64,000 bases of DNA. Source: Acidobacteriaceae bacterium KBS 83. Its GTDB lineage: Bacteria > Acidobacteriota > Terriglobia > Terriglobales > Acidobacteriaceae. The stretch is taken from assembly GCA_000381585.1 (NCBI GenBank), contig KB906741.1, positions 62,001 through 126,000 on the forward strand, in the 5' to 3' direction. Of the stretch, positions 45,089-53,638 are shown piece by piece. Within the stretch, counting starts at the first letter, position 1; each line of letters starts with the position of its first letter. The notes below the pieces were generated by a model. The model was not told where the DNA came from, did not search any database, and saw only the letters and a program-made list of their open reading frames with translations. The translations under genes and the position numbers were made by a program.

Positions 45089-46714
45089 ATGAACCGATAT
45101 GTGTCGCTGGTTGCCGCGCTTTCGCTGGCGTATGCGCCAGGGTGGGCTCAGGCGCAAACGGCGGATCCGACTGCGCCGACCGCGGGCAAGCTTGCCCCGG
45201 AGCAGATCGATGCGCAGTGGATCGCTGCCAATACCAAATACGATGGTGAACGCAAACGTCTCCTCGCCGATGTCGACAAGGGCGTAGCGGGCGGCCCCTT
45301 TCGCGACGATTGGCAAAGTCTGCGCGCGTATCAGGCGCCGGAATGGTTTCGCGATGCCAAGTTCGGCATTTTCATCCATTGGGGCGTCTACTCAGTCGCC
45401 GGATTCGGCAGTGAGTGGTACTCGCGCAACATGTACCAGCAGGGCTCTCCCGACTTCGCACACCAGGTCGCCACTTACGGTCCACAAGCGCAGTTTGGTT
45501 ATAAAGACCTGATACCGAAATTCACGGCCGAGCGCTTCGATCCCGCTGTATGGGCAAAGCTTTTTCATGACTCCGGCGCACGTTACGTCGTACCGGTGGC
45601 CGAACATCACGACGGTTTCCCCATGTACCAGTCGAACCTGACCGATTGGTGCGCAGGCAAGATGGGCCCCAAGCGGGATGTGCTTGGCGAACTGGCCACA
45701 GCCGTCCGAGCGGAGGGCATGCATTTGGGCGCCTCTTCACATCGGGCTGAGCACGATTGGTTTTTTGACGGCGGGCGTCACTTCGCCTCCGACGTGAACG
45801 ACCCGAAATATGCGGCATTCTATGGTCCCGCGCAACTCAACGGTGCGGACCACGGCGACGTCGGCGACCTGGCGCGAGAGTTCACCAACGTCTCGCCGGC
45901 GTTCATGGACGACTGGCTGGCGCGCACCGCGGAGATCGTCGAGCGCTACCATCCCGATCTTGTCTACTTTGATTGGTGGGTCGGCGAGCCTGACTTCCGC
46001 AGCCATCTGCAGCGCTTTGCAACGTACTACTACAATCACGCAGCCGCACAGCACCAGCCAGTCGTACTCTTTTACAAGCTGAACGATATGGCCGACGGTT
46101 CAGCCACTCTCGACCTGGAACGTGGTGGCCTCGGCGATATCCGCTTGCAGCCTTGGCAGACGGACACGTCGCTCTCGAACGGCTCGTGGGGCTACATTGA
46201 ACACGACACCTACAAGTCGCCTGAGACCGTGATCCACCAGCTTGCCGATGTTGTCAGCAAGAACGGCAATCTTCTGATGAATGTCGGTCCACGACCGGAC
46301 GGGACCATCCCGGAGGGTGCGGCGAGTACACTGCGCGCCGTCGGTGCGTGGCTGAAGGTCAACGGCGACGCGATCTACGGCACGCGGCCGTGGCGGGTTT
46401 ATGGCGAAGGCCCGACGAAGTTCGAAGCTGGCTCGTTTCACGACACTGACTCGAAGCCATACACGGCCGACGACTATCGCTTCACCACGAAGGATGGCGC
46501 GCTCTACGCGATCGAACTCGGCTGGCCGAAGGGCGGCGAAGCGATCGTTCATGCACTGGGATCGAACGTCGGCACGCGCGAAGTTGTGTCTGTGGTCCTC
46601 CTCGGCTCTGCAACGCCGCTTACCTTCGAGCAGAAGTCGGACGGTCTGCACATTCATTTGCCCGATGACCCCATCGGCCAATACGCGTACGCGTATCGCA
46701 TCACCTGGCGATGA
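45089..46714 (+). CDS. GH29 alpha-L-fucosidase (subfamily A-like), secreted
   Basis: Retaining alpha-L-fucosidase, 541 residues, Sec signal at about 1-22 (AQAQ cleavage region). The TIM barrel shows KFGIFIHWGVYSV, the fucose-pocket motif AEHHDGFPMY and the nucleophile Asp in HPDLVYFDWW. A C-terminal beta-sandwich follows, with LLMNVGPRPDGTIPEGA just before it. This pattern fits the broad-specificity A group able to remove alpha-1,2/1,6 fucose, including core fucose; the linkage cannot be read from sequence. Its stop overlaps a downstream ATG (ATGA at 46711), leading into the second fucosidase. Confidence 0.92.
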   Translation: MNRYVSLVAALSLAYAPGWAQAQTADPTAPTAGKLAPEQIDAQWIAANTKYDGERKRLLADVDKGVAGGPFRDDWQSLRAYQAPEWFRDAKFGIFIHWGVYSVAGFGSEWYSRNMYQQGSPDFAHQVATYGPQAQFGYKDLIPKFTAERFDPAVWAKLFHDSGARYVVPVAEHHDGFPMYQSNLTDWCAGKMGPKRDVLGELATAVRAEGMHLGASSHRAEHDWFFDGGRHFASDVNDPKYAAFYGPAQLNGADHGDVGDLAREFTNVSPAFMDDWLARTAEIVERYHPDLVYFDWWVGEPDFRSHLQRFATYYYNHAAAQHQPVVLFYKLNDMADGSATLDLERGGLGDIRLQPWQTDTSLSNGSWGYIEHDTYKSPETVIHQLADVVSKNGNLLMNVGPRPDGTIPEGAASTLRAVGAWLKVNGDAIYGTRPWRVYGEGPTKFEAGSFHDTDSKPYTADDYRFTTKDGALYAIELGWPKGGEAIVHALGSNVGTREVVSVVLLGSATPLTFEQKSDGLHIHLPDDPIGQYAYAYRITWR

Positions 46715-46728
46715 ATACGAGGAGATCC

Positions 46729-48075
46729 ATGCACGCATACCTTCTTTCCGCGGTCCTTGCTTGCGCCTCGTCAGCGTGCGCACAGAACTTCGTCGATGTG
46801 AAACCATCGCCCCAGCAGGTCGCGTGGCAGGACATGGAAATGGGCGCCATTATTCATTTCGGCACCAACACATTTCTGAATCGCGAATGGGGTGATGGCA
46901 CGGCGCCGGCAAGCGTCTTCAATCCGAAGCACGTCGATACCGACCAATGGCTGGAAGCCGCGCAATCCGCTGGCATCCGATACGTCGTACTCGTCGCCAA
47001 GCACCACGACGGATTCGCGCTCTATCCCAGCGCACAGACCGACTACAGCGTGAAGTCGAGCCCATGGCTCGGCGGCAAAGGCGACCTGCTCCGCATGGTC
47101 TCGGATAGCGCTCGCACCCATGGACTGCGCTTCGGTGTTTACCTCTCACCGTGGGACCGCCACGATCCGCGTTACAAGGATCCAGCCGCTTACGACAAGT
47201 ACTACCTCGCGATGCTCGAGGAGCTTGCGTCCCACTATGGCGAACTCACTGAGTTCTGGCTCGACGGCGCAGGGAGCGCTGGCCGCATCTACGACTTCGA
47301 CACGATCATCGAAAATCTCCGCACCTATCAGCCCAACGCGCTCGTCTTTGCTGATGTTGGTCTCTTCAAGTACGCAGACATTCGCTGGGTGGGCACGGAG
47401 AGCGGCAATGTCGATTTCGAGAACTGGAATGTGGTCGATCGCGCCGGCTACCTGCGCTGGCGGCCAGTGGAGGCGGATACGCCGCTACACACCGATCATT
47501 GGTTCTGGCATCCCAGCGACGAAGCGTCGCTGAAGTCAGTCGACGAATTGGTGAAAGAGTACGACCAGACGGCAGGGCGAGGCGCGCAGCTCATGCTGGG
47601 CCTCGCGCCGGATAACACCGGTAGCCTGCCCGCTGCCGATGTGGCCCGATTGAAGGAATTCGGCGAACGCATCCATCAGATCTACGGGAATAACCTTGCG
47701 TTGCATGGCAAGGCGGCGACGGATACTTCCGCAGCCTTTGATGGGAATGCGAACACATACTGGCAAGCGCCAATGCCATCCGCTGGAAACGTCACGCCCC
47801 CGATTCTTACGGTTGAATTCGAACAGCCCACCACGTTCGATCGCGCAGTCACGATGGAGCGGCTAAATGATGGCCAGCACATCACCGCGTATCGCATCGA
47901 GGTGAAAGAGCGTGGCGAATGGCACGAGGTCGCGCATGCGCAGGCTGTCGGCCACAAGAAGATCGATATCTTTCCCACCGTCACCGCAACCGGTCTTCGC
48001 CTGACTCTGCTGGACACGAACGGGCCGGCGCAGATTCGCGAATTTCAGGTGTACAACGGCGGCATACCTTACTGA
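46729..48075 (+). CDS. GH29 alpha-L-fucosidase (subfamily B-like) with C-terminal F5/8-type carbohydrate-binding domain
   Basis: A 448-residue second fucosidase. It has a Sec signal (HAYLLSAVLACASSACAQ), a barrel with GAIIHFGTNTF, AKHHDGFALYPS, GVYLSPWDRH and the nucleophile Asp in ELTEFWLDGAG, and a C-terminal F5/8 discoidin-like module (about 335-445, ILTVEFEQPTTFDRAV). The missing second beta-sandwich and the SPWD segment fit subfamily B, specific for alpha-1,3/1,4-fucose in branched contexts. The frame also opens at 46711, overlapping the first gene's stop, but ATG 46729 has an ideal GAGGAG site 4 bases upstream. It forms an operon with both neighbours. Confidence 0.9.
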   Translation: MHAYLLSAVLACASSACAQNFVDVKPSPQQVAWQDMEMGAIIHFGTNTFLNREWGDGTAPASVFNPKHVDTDQWLEAAQSAGIRYVVLVAKHHDGFALYPSAQTDYSVKSSPWLGGKGDLLRMVSDSARTHGLRFGVYLSPWDRHDPRYKDPAAYDKYYLAMLEELASHYGELTEFWLDGAGSAGRIYDFDTIIENLRTYQPNALVFADVGLFKYADIRWVGTESGNVDFENWNVVDRAGYLRWRPVEADTPLHTDHWFWHPSDEASLKSVDELVKEYDQTAGRGAQLMLGLAPDNTGSLPAADVARLKEFGERIHQIYGNNLALHGKAATDTSAAFDGNANTYWQAPMPSAGNVTPPILTVEFEQPTTFDRAVTMERLNDGQHITAYRIEVKERGEWHEVAHAQAVGHKKIDIFPTVTATGLRLTLLDTNGPAQIREFQVYNGGIPY

Positions 48076-48101
48076 ATATTTTTGAGGAAGTGAGAAGCAC
48101 A

Positions 48102-49235
48102 ATGTCCACCAGCACTCCGCAACGGCAATATGCGCACCATATGCTGCGCGAGATCCATGAGCAGCCCGCCTCCCTGAATGCCGCGCTTGATCACTATGTT
48201 CGGGGCGGCGCGCTGGATCCACAGTCTTTCAGTCCCGTCTACGAGTGGTTTCGCGACCACCACCAGATTGTCTTTTCCGCCTCCGGCTCCAGCCGCCACG
48301 CATCCCTCGCCGGCGAGATCATGATTGAGGATGTCAGCGGCATGCCTGTTGACGTCGAGTATGCGAGCGAGTACGTCTATCGCGAGATCAATACGCTCAC
48401 CAATCCTGGAATCATCGTGGTCTCGCAGTCCGGTGAAACGGCTGACACGCTGGCCGCATTGCGTGAGGCAAAGCGCCGTCGGCATGGCACTATAGCAGTT
48501 ACGAATGTCGAGAACTCCACCATGGCCCGCGAAGCGGAGATCAGTCTGCCAACCTGGGCTGGCCGCGAGCTCGCCGTGCCGGCGACCAAGAGCTTCACCG
48601 CCCAGCTGCTGGTGCTCAACCTCATAGCGCTCGCATCTGGGGTCGCTCTGCAGACGCTCTCTGATGAAACTCTGCGAGCGCATTTCAAGGAACTCGCCGA
48701 CTTGCCGGGAATGATAGCTCGGCAGCTCGACGCGTGGGAGCGACTAATGGAGCAGATCGCAGGGGCGCTCCACAACGTGGAGACCTACCTCTATCTCGGC
48801 CGGGGCATTCACTACGCCATCGCGCGTGAAGGCGCACTCAAGCTCAAAGAGTCGGCTTACCTGCAGGCAGAGGGCTACCCCTCGGGCGAACTCAAGCACG
48901 GTCCCAACGCGCTTGTCGGATCGACCGCAGCCATCGTCGCGATTGCAACTGTTGATCGCAGCGAGTCCGGCTCTGTCGTGCGCTATGAGAAGAGCGTGCA
49001 ACTGCTGCACGACCTGAAGAAGCAGGGAGCCACCGTGGTCGCATTAGGCAATGCCGGCGACAACGAGGTCGCCGGCGTCGCAACGCATTTCGTTCCAATC
49101 GCGCCCACGCGCGAACACCTGCTGCCGATCACCGAAGTGATCCCGCTGCAATTCTTCGCGTACTTCTGCGCCATACAGCGTGGAATTGATGTCGATAGTC
49201 CGCGCAACCTGACTAAGGCTGTGTTGGCGGAGTAG
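48102..49235 (+). CDS. SIS-domain glucosamine-6-phosphate deaminase, GlmS-like (NagB-II type)
   Basis: A 377-residue cytoplasmic protein made of two SIS domains, as in the isomerase half of GlmS but without the glutaminase half. Markers: FSASGSSRHASLAGE (about 56-70), VSQSGETADTL, ELAVPATKSFTAQL, EGALKLKESAYLQAEGYPSGELKHGP and the C-terminal PRNLTKAVLAE. Such proteins act as glucosamine-6-phosphate deaminases (NagB-II) or related amino-sugar aldose-ketose isomerases. It follows the second fucosidase by 26 bases on the same strand, linking extracellular release of GlcNAc to cytoplasmic use. Confidence 0.85.
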   Translation: MSTSTPQRQYAHHMLREIHEQPASLNAALDHYVRGGALDPQSFSPVYEWFRDHHQIVFSASGSSRHASLAGEIMIEDVSGMPVDVEYASEYVYREINTLTNPGIIVVSQSGETADTLAALREAKRRRHGTIAVTNVENSTMAREAEISLPTWAGRELAVPATKSFTAQLLVLNLIALASGVALQTLSDETLRAHFKELADLPGMIARQLDAWERLMEQIAGALHNVETYLYLGRGIHYAIAREGALKLKESAYLQAEGYPSGELKHGPNALVGSTAAIVAIATVDRSESGSVVRYEKSVQLLHDLKKQGATVVALGNAGDNEVAGVATHFVPIAPTREHLLPITEVIPLQFFAYFCAIQRGIDVDSPRNLTKAVLAE

Positions 49236-49248
49236 CTGAGTCACGGAC

Positions 49249-51369
49249 TTAGTGAGCAGCACCGGCAGCCGAGCCTCCATTTACGAGTTTCCGTAACGAA
49301 TCGAGGAAGGTGAACCGCACGAGTGCCGCAGGTTTCGTCGCATCATCAATGGCTGCGCTCCGAGCCTGCCCGAGAGCCGTTCCATGAAGCGCTGGATTAT
49401 TCGGATTGAGCGTGCTTAGCGCGTTCAGACCAAGGCTTCCCAGCTCGCCTAACTGTTGCGCGCGAATCGCCGCATCACTCATCCGCGGATTCGCCTGCAT
49501 CTGGGCCGCAAGCATCGGTGCTATCTCCTGCCATTCCATGAATCGCCGCGTCAGCCGCGCCTCCGCTTCTGTGCTGTCTGAAGTCTTGTTCAACACCGCA
49601 TCTACGTCCTGCGCAATCTCAAATCGCGACGGCGGATCCGGTACCACGGTATCCACCAGCCGGTCTAAAGGTGTGTGACCGTCCGTGTGCTGCGTCTCCG
49701 AACGCTCGCCAAAGCTTACCGGCTCCAGCACGCCCGCGAGCGCGGTCAAGGCGGTCGGATTCACCTGCCCGCTGATACTACGTCGCATCATCGCGGGTCC
49801 CGTGATGTGCTTCAGCCCCGCCTGCTCCAGCTCGATCGAAACCTTTGGCAGTCGCCGGTACATCGAGACCACATCGCGATCGCTCTGCGGCGACCAGAAG
49901 CGTTCCGCCATAACCGCAGTGCGCGGCCAGATGCGCGAGTCGATGGTGCGTTCGTTCAACTGCTCCGCCCACATGCAAACCTCTCCGCCCAGGATGAGTT
50001 TCTGCTGCTCGGGCGTCAGGGTTGTATCGGCGGGGATTGGATCGGCCAGGTAATGAGTCTCGTTGGTCTTCATTCCGTCGAGATAGTAGGGGGCAGAGAG
50101 AATGCCCGTATAGCCCTGGCGTGCGCCGGCGGCCAATGAATCCACGCCGCGCCATGACTGCACCATGACGTTTTTGGGCAGGCCTGGCACCAGGACTTCG
50201 TCCCAGCCAATCGGCTTTTTCCTATGCTTTTCAACGATGCCAACCACACGCTGGCTGAAGTAAGTCTGCAATTGCGGTGCCGTTTCAAATCCTTTGTGCT
50301 TCATGAAGCGCGCGATGCGCGGGTTTGAAGTCCAGATTTTGCCCTCCACCTCATCGCCGCCGATGTGGAAGTAGCCGTCGGGGAAGATCTTCGACATTTC
50401 GCCGACAAAGCGGTTCAGGAAAACGTATGTGCTCTCGCGTGTCGGGTCCATCGCTTCATCGTGAACGCCGGCGACATCCGGCAGCTGAAACGGGCCCTTT
50501 GAACTCCCCAGTTGCGGATATCCAACCATCCAACTCACGCTATGGCCGGGAATATCGAACTCCGGCACCACGCGGATGCCCCGCGCACGCGCATAGGCTA
50601 CAACCCCGCGCATCTCATCCTGGGTGTAGAACTGGCCGTTCGATCCGACGCCGGTAAGTTTGGGATAGATCTTGCTCTCGGCGCGGAAGCCCTGGTCATC
50701 GCTGAGGTGCCAGTGAAAGACATTCAGCTTTACCATCGCCATGCCGTCCAGTGTGCGCTCGATCTGGTTTACGGGCTCAAAGTGGCGGCTTACGTCGATC
50801 ATCAGCCCGCGCCAACGGAAGCGCGGGGTGTCCTCGATGCTGACTGCGGGAATGATTGCCGCATTGTCTTTTAATTGCACCAGCTGCAGCAGCGTCTCCA
50901 TGCCATGGAAAGCACCGACGACTGTCGGGGCGTTCAACGTGATCAGTTTCGGCGTCACGATCAGCGAATAAGACTCGTCTTCATCGATAGACTGTACGGC
51001 TCCGCCCGGTCCCGCGACGTTCAGCACTATGGCGGCACTCGACAGATCGCCGGCGACCTGGCTCGGAATGTGTGGCAGTGGCACGCCGCTTTCAAATTGC
51101 AGCCGCGTCATCATGCGCACTGTGCCTGCTTCGAGGCGTGCATTGTGGAAGTGGGCGTACGCCACGTGCATGCCGGGCTGTAGCGAGAAGCTGCCGGTTC
51201 CTGCCTCGAAGTGCGAAGGCAGAGGCATCAGTCCCAGCTCAGCCGCGTTCACGCTTCCCGTCTGCTGGGCCTGCATGCTGCTTCCGTTCAACAGTGTTGC
51301 CCACAATACAGCAGCCGCTGCAGTACCAAATAGCGTTTTCGCGACATTCCACCCGGCTAAATTCTGCAT
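49249..51369 (-). CDS. GH20 beta-N-acetylhexosaminidase, secreted
   Basis: Removes terminal GlcNAc or GalNAc by substrate-assisted catalysis. The 706 residues begin with a Sec signal (about 1-35), then the GH20b alpha/beta domain (about 45-175) and the TIM barrel with RWRGLMIDVSRHF, VFHWHLSDDQGFR, VPEFDIPGHS and the catalytic Asp-Glu pair in FHIGGDEVEG. A long C-terminal helical extension (about 520-700) goes beyond the usual enzyme. ATG 51369 was chosen over GTG 51375 because AGGAGG is 9 bases from it. It lies 30 bases after the DeoR gene and is probably in its operon. Confidence 0.93.
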   Translation of the reverse strand: MQNLAGWNVAKTLFGTAAAAVLWATLLNGSSMQAQQTGSVNAAELGLMPLPSHFEAGTGSFSLQPGMHVAYAHFHNARLEAGTVRMMTRLQFESGVPLPHIPSQVAGDLSSAAIVLNVAGPGGAVQSIDEDESYSLIVTPKLITLNAPTVVGAFHGMETLLQLVQLKDNAAIIPAVSIEDTPRFRWRGLMIDVSRHFEPVNQIERTLDGMAMVKLNVFHWHLSDDQGFRAESKIYPKLTGVGSNGQFYTQDEMRGVVAYARARGIRVVPEFDIPGHSVSWMVGYPQLGSSKGPFQLPDVAGVHDEAMDPTRESTYVFLNRFVGEMSKIFPDGYFHIGGDEVEGKIWTSNPRIARFMKHKGFETAPQLQTYFSQRVVGIVEKHRKKPIGWDEVLVPGLPKNVMVQSWRGVDSLAAGARQGYTGILSAPYYLDGMKTNETHYLADPIPADTTLTPEQQKLILGGEVCMWAEQLNERTIDSRIWPRTAVMAERFWSPQSDRDVVSMYRRLPKVSIELEQAGLKHITGPAMMRRSISGQVNPTALTALAGVLEPVSFGERSETQHTDGHTPLDRLVDTVVPDPPSRFEIAQDVDAVLNKTSDSTEAEARLTRRFMEWQEIAPMLAAQMQANPRMSDAAIRAQQLGELGSLGLNALSTLNPNNPALHGTALGQARSAAIDDATKPAALVRFTFLDSLRKLVNGGSAAGAAH

Positions 51370-51399
51370 TCCCACTTGCCTCCTGTTGGCATCTCTTTT

Positions 51400-52185
51400 T
51401 CACACGCGCAGCACCTTTATGCCGCGCTCTTCAAAGGGCGCAATCATCGCATCACTCGCTCCTGTGTCGGTCACCAGAGTTTGGATTTCCTGTATCGGAC
51501 AAATCAACGCAGGACTTACCTGGCCTAACTTGGTGTGGTCAGCAACAGCGATGACTTCACGTGCCTGCCTCTGCATGGCGCGGAAGATCACCGCCTCGTC
51601 CGCCTCGAGTGTCGTTGCGCCACGCTCCACATCCAGCCCCACAACGTTGAGAAACACCTTATCCAGATATACCTGGTTGATGAAGTGCACCGCCGCCGGA
51701 CCGCTGAGTGAGAATGACCACGCCCACGGCAGCACTCCACCGGTGATTGAGGTGCGGATGCCCGCATGGTTGCAAAGCTCCATCCCGATGTTGATCGCGT
51801 TGGTCACCACCTTGATGTTCGTGCGATGCCGAATCGCGCGTCCTATCTGGGTAGTCGTGGTGCCTGCCGTCAGCCCAATCGTTTCGTTCTCCCGAATCAG
51901 GTCTGCTGCCGCAAGCGCAATGCGCCGCTTCTCTTCCGCCGCGCGCTGCTCACGCGCCTGGAATGAGGTGTCATAGCGGAACGGCTCATAGAGCAGAGGC
52001 TCCACCAACGTCGCGCCTCCATGGGTGCGCCGCACCAGCCCGCGTCGCTCCAGGCGGTTCAGATCGCGCCGGATGCTCGGCGCGGAAGTCTCCGCGGTAG
52101 CCAATAACTCTTCGATGGTCGCCGACCCCTTCTGCAAAAGGAGCCGCATGATTTTTTCTTCGCGATCGTCTGTCTTTACCGACAT
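51400..52185 (-). CDS. DeoR/AgaR-family transcriptional regulator
   Basis: A 261-residue regulator. It has an N-terminal winged helix-turn-helix (about 7-60: EEKIMRLLLQKGSATIEEL, then SIRRDLNRLERRGLVRRTHGG) and a C-terminal sugar-phosphate-sensing domain with ENETIGLTAGTTTTQIGRAI, KVVTNAINIGMEL and the DEAVIFRAM stretch. Family members are released from DNA by phosphorylated sugars such as GlcNAc-6-P or GalN-6-P. It heads the operon with the GH20 gene and faces the ROK-GH92-GH125 operon across a 372-base gap that contains a palindrome, so it likely controls both. Confidence 0.92.
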   Translation of the reverse strand: MSVKTDDREEKIMRLLLQKGSATIEELLATAETSAPSIRRDLNRLERRGLVRRTHGGATLVEPLLYEPFRYDTSFQAREQRAAEEKRRIALAAADLIRENETIGLTAGTTTTQIGRAIRHRTNIKVVTNAINIGMELCNHAGIRTSITGGVLPWAWSFSLSGPAAVHFINQVYLDKVFLNVVGLDVERGATTLEADEAVIFRAMQRQAREVIAVADHTKLGQVSPALICPIQEIQTLVTDTGASDAMIAPFEERGIKVLRV

Positions 52186-52557
52186 ACCTGTCTTCCGTTC
52201 ACATTGGAAGGTGGAACTCGGTTTTGCCCCGCGCGTGCGACTGGTATGGGAACGTCACCGAACGAATCTTGCCCGCCATGTCCGCACGCGAAAAATTCGC
52301 GCATGTCTCTCCACGTTGACCGGTCATAATAGAAACCGATTCCCGGATGAAGTGTGACGTACGCGAAGATCACTATCGAGGCAACCAAATAAATCTGCAT
52401 GACCACGACCGGTGTAGAGTGGAGGCTTCTGGCTCTGCGCCGCACACATTTTTGCCGGAACACAGGAAGGCTGCGGCGCGTAGCGTCAGAAGCGATGGGC
52501 CAAGCCTACATCACGAAACTGCAGATGCGGGGCCAATTTTTGCTGATTTGAGGCAAA
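52186..52557. other. Divergent control region of the glycan locus
   Basis: The gap separates the DeoR-GH20 operon (minus) from the ROK-GH92-GH125 operon (plus). No gene is seen in it. Its main feature is the palindrome at 52287-52301, listed separately. The long distance (256 bases from the palindrome to the ROK start) suggests extended leaders or further sites that I cannot identify. Confidence 0.6.
52287..52301. promoter_or_regulatory. Candidate DeoR-family operator CGCGAA-AAA-TTCGCG
   Basis: A perfect 6+3+6 inverted repeat, flanked by GCA and CATG, about 100 bases before the DeoR start codon. TTCG/CGAA half-sites are common in DeoR-family operators (GlpR-like). It is the only strong palindrome I see in the gap. 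Binding is inferred. Confidence 0.45.
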
Positions 52558-53622
52558 ATGATCAGAGAAATGTCCAGCAAATCGGTTGAAGGTCAATTTT
52601 CGATCGGGGTAGACCTCGGGGGCACCAACCTGCGGGTTGCCGTGTACCGTGCCGGCAGACAGGTGACCGAACTCATCTCGCTGCCCACTCGGCTTTCTCA
52701 GGGTCGCGAGCGCGTCATCCACGATCTGAAGGAAGCCGTCATTGCGCTGCGCGCCCGCTTTGAAGCGCACGGCGAGTCCGCCGGTATAGGCGTCGGCACC
52801 CCTGGTCCGCTTGAATTGCCCGCAGGGATCATTCGAAATCCGCCAAATCTTCCCGGCTGGGACGGCTTTCATCTCCGTGCAGCGATTGAAGAGGCAATCA
52901 GCGAGCCTATCTTCCTCGACAGCGACGCCAACGCCGCCGCGCTTGCCGAGTTCGAACTCGGCTCGGCACCTGCTGCCGGCATTCACTCGCTTTGCATGCT
53001 CACCCTGGGCACCGGCGTGGGCAACGGAATCATCCTCAATGACCGCATCTGGCATGGCAATAATGGCATGGCCGGAGAAGCCGGTCACCTGATGGTCGAA
53101 CCTGACGGCATGGCTTGTCCCTGTGGCAGCCGTGGCTGTGTGGAGTTGTATGCCTCCGCCACCGGAGTCGTTCGCATGGCTAAAGAAGCGAACGATCCCA
53201 TATTGGCTGCCGCTCTGCCTCGAAATCCAGCCGACTGGACATCGCATGCAGTGGCCAATGCGGCAATCGCGGGGAATGCTACTGCCATCGCCATCTTTCA
53301 GCGGGTCGGCCGTGCTCTCGGTATCGCATTCGGCGGAGTCGCCAACATGCTCAATCTCCCGCTGTACGTCGTTGCCGGTGGTCTGTCGAATGCGTGGGAT
53401 TTGTTCGCTCCCGCCATGTTTGCGGAGATGCGCCTGCGCAGCTATGTATATCGGCTCACCGCGGCCGCGCCGGGCGATCCTCTCGATACTCCCGGCAAGA
53501 GCTTTGTCCGCCGCGCTGAACTGGGATCGGACGCCGGCATCCTCGGGGCTTGCCTCCTCCCGTTTACGCAGGACGAGGAAGCGCTCGGCCGCAGCATCGC
53601 ACAACCTACTGAAGCATCCTGA
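52558..53622 (+). CDS. ROK-family sugar kinase (N-acetylglucosamine or glucose kinase type)
   Basis: A 354-residue cytoplasmic kinase. The ATP-binding phosphate-1 motif GVDLGGTNLRVAVY lies near 17-30. LDSDANAAALAEFE and GTGVGNGIILN follow, then the catalytic/zinc region EAGHLMVEPDGMACPCGSRGCVE with the CxCGxxGCxE motif, which marks the ROK family. The sugar is not readable from sequence, but context (hexosaminidase, deaminase) favours N-acetylglucosamine or N-acetylmannosamine. ATG 52558 follows TTTGAGGCAAA; a second ATG is 4 codons later. It is the first gene of the operon with GH92 and GH125, 16 bases before GH92. Confidence 0.9.
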   Translation: MIREMSSKSVEGQFSIGVDLGGTNLRVAVYRAGRQVTELISLPTRLSQGRERVIHDLKEAVIALRARFEAHGESAGIGVGTPGPLELPAGIIRNPPNLPGWDGFHLRAAIEEAISEPIFLDSDANAAALAEFELGSAPAAGIHSLCMLTLGTGVGNGIILNDRIWHGNNGMAGEAGHLMVEPDGMACPCGSRGCVELYASATGVVRMAKEANDPILAAALPRNPADWTSHAVANAAIAGNATAIAIFQRVGRALGIAFGGVANMLNLPLYVVAGGLSNAWDLFAPAMFAEMRLRSYVYRLTAAAPGDPLDTPGKSFVRRAELGSDAGILGACLLPFTQDEEALGRSIAQPTEAS

Positions 53623-53638
53623 AAAGAGGTCCGCATCG

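Noticed and set aside
53123-53638. N-terminal extension of GH92 into the ROK gene
   Set aside because: The frame is open by chance; the Tat signal starts at 53639.
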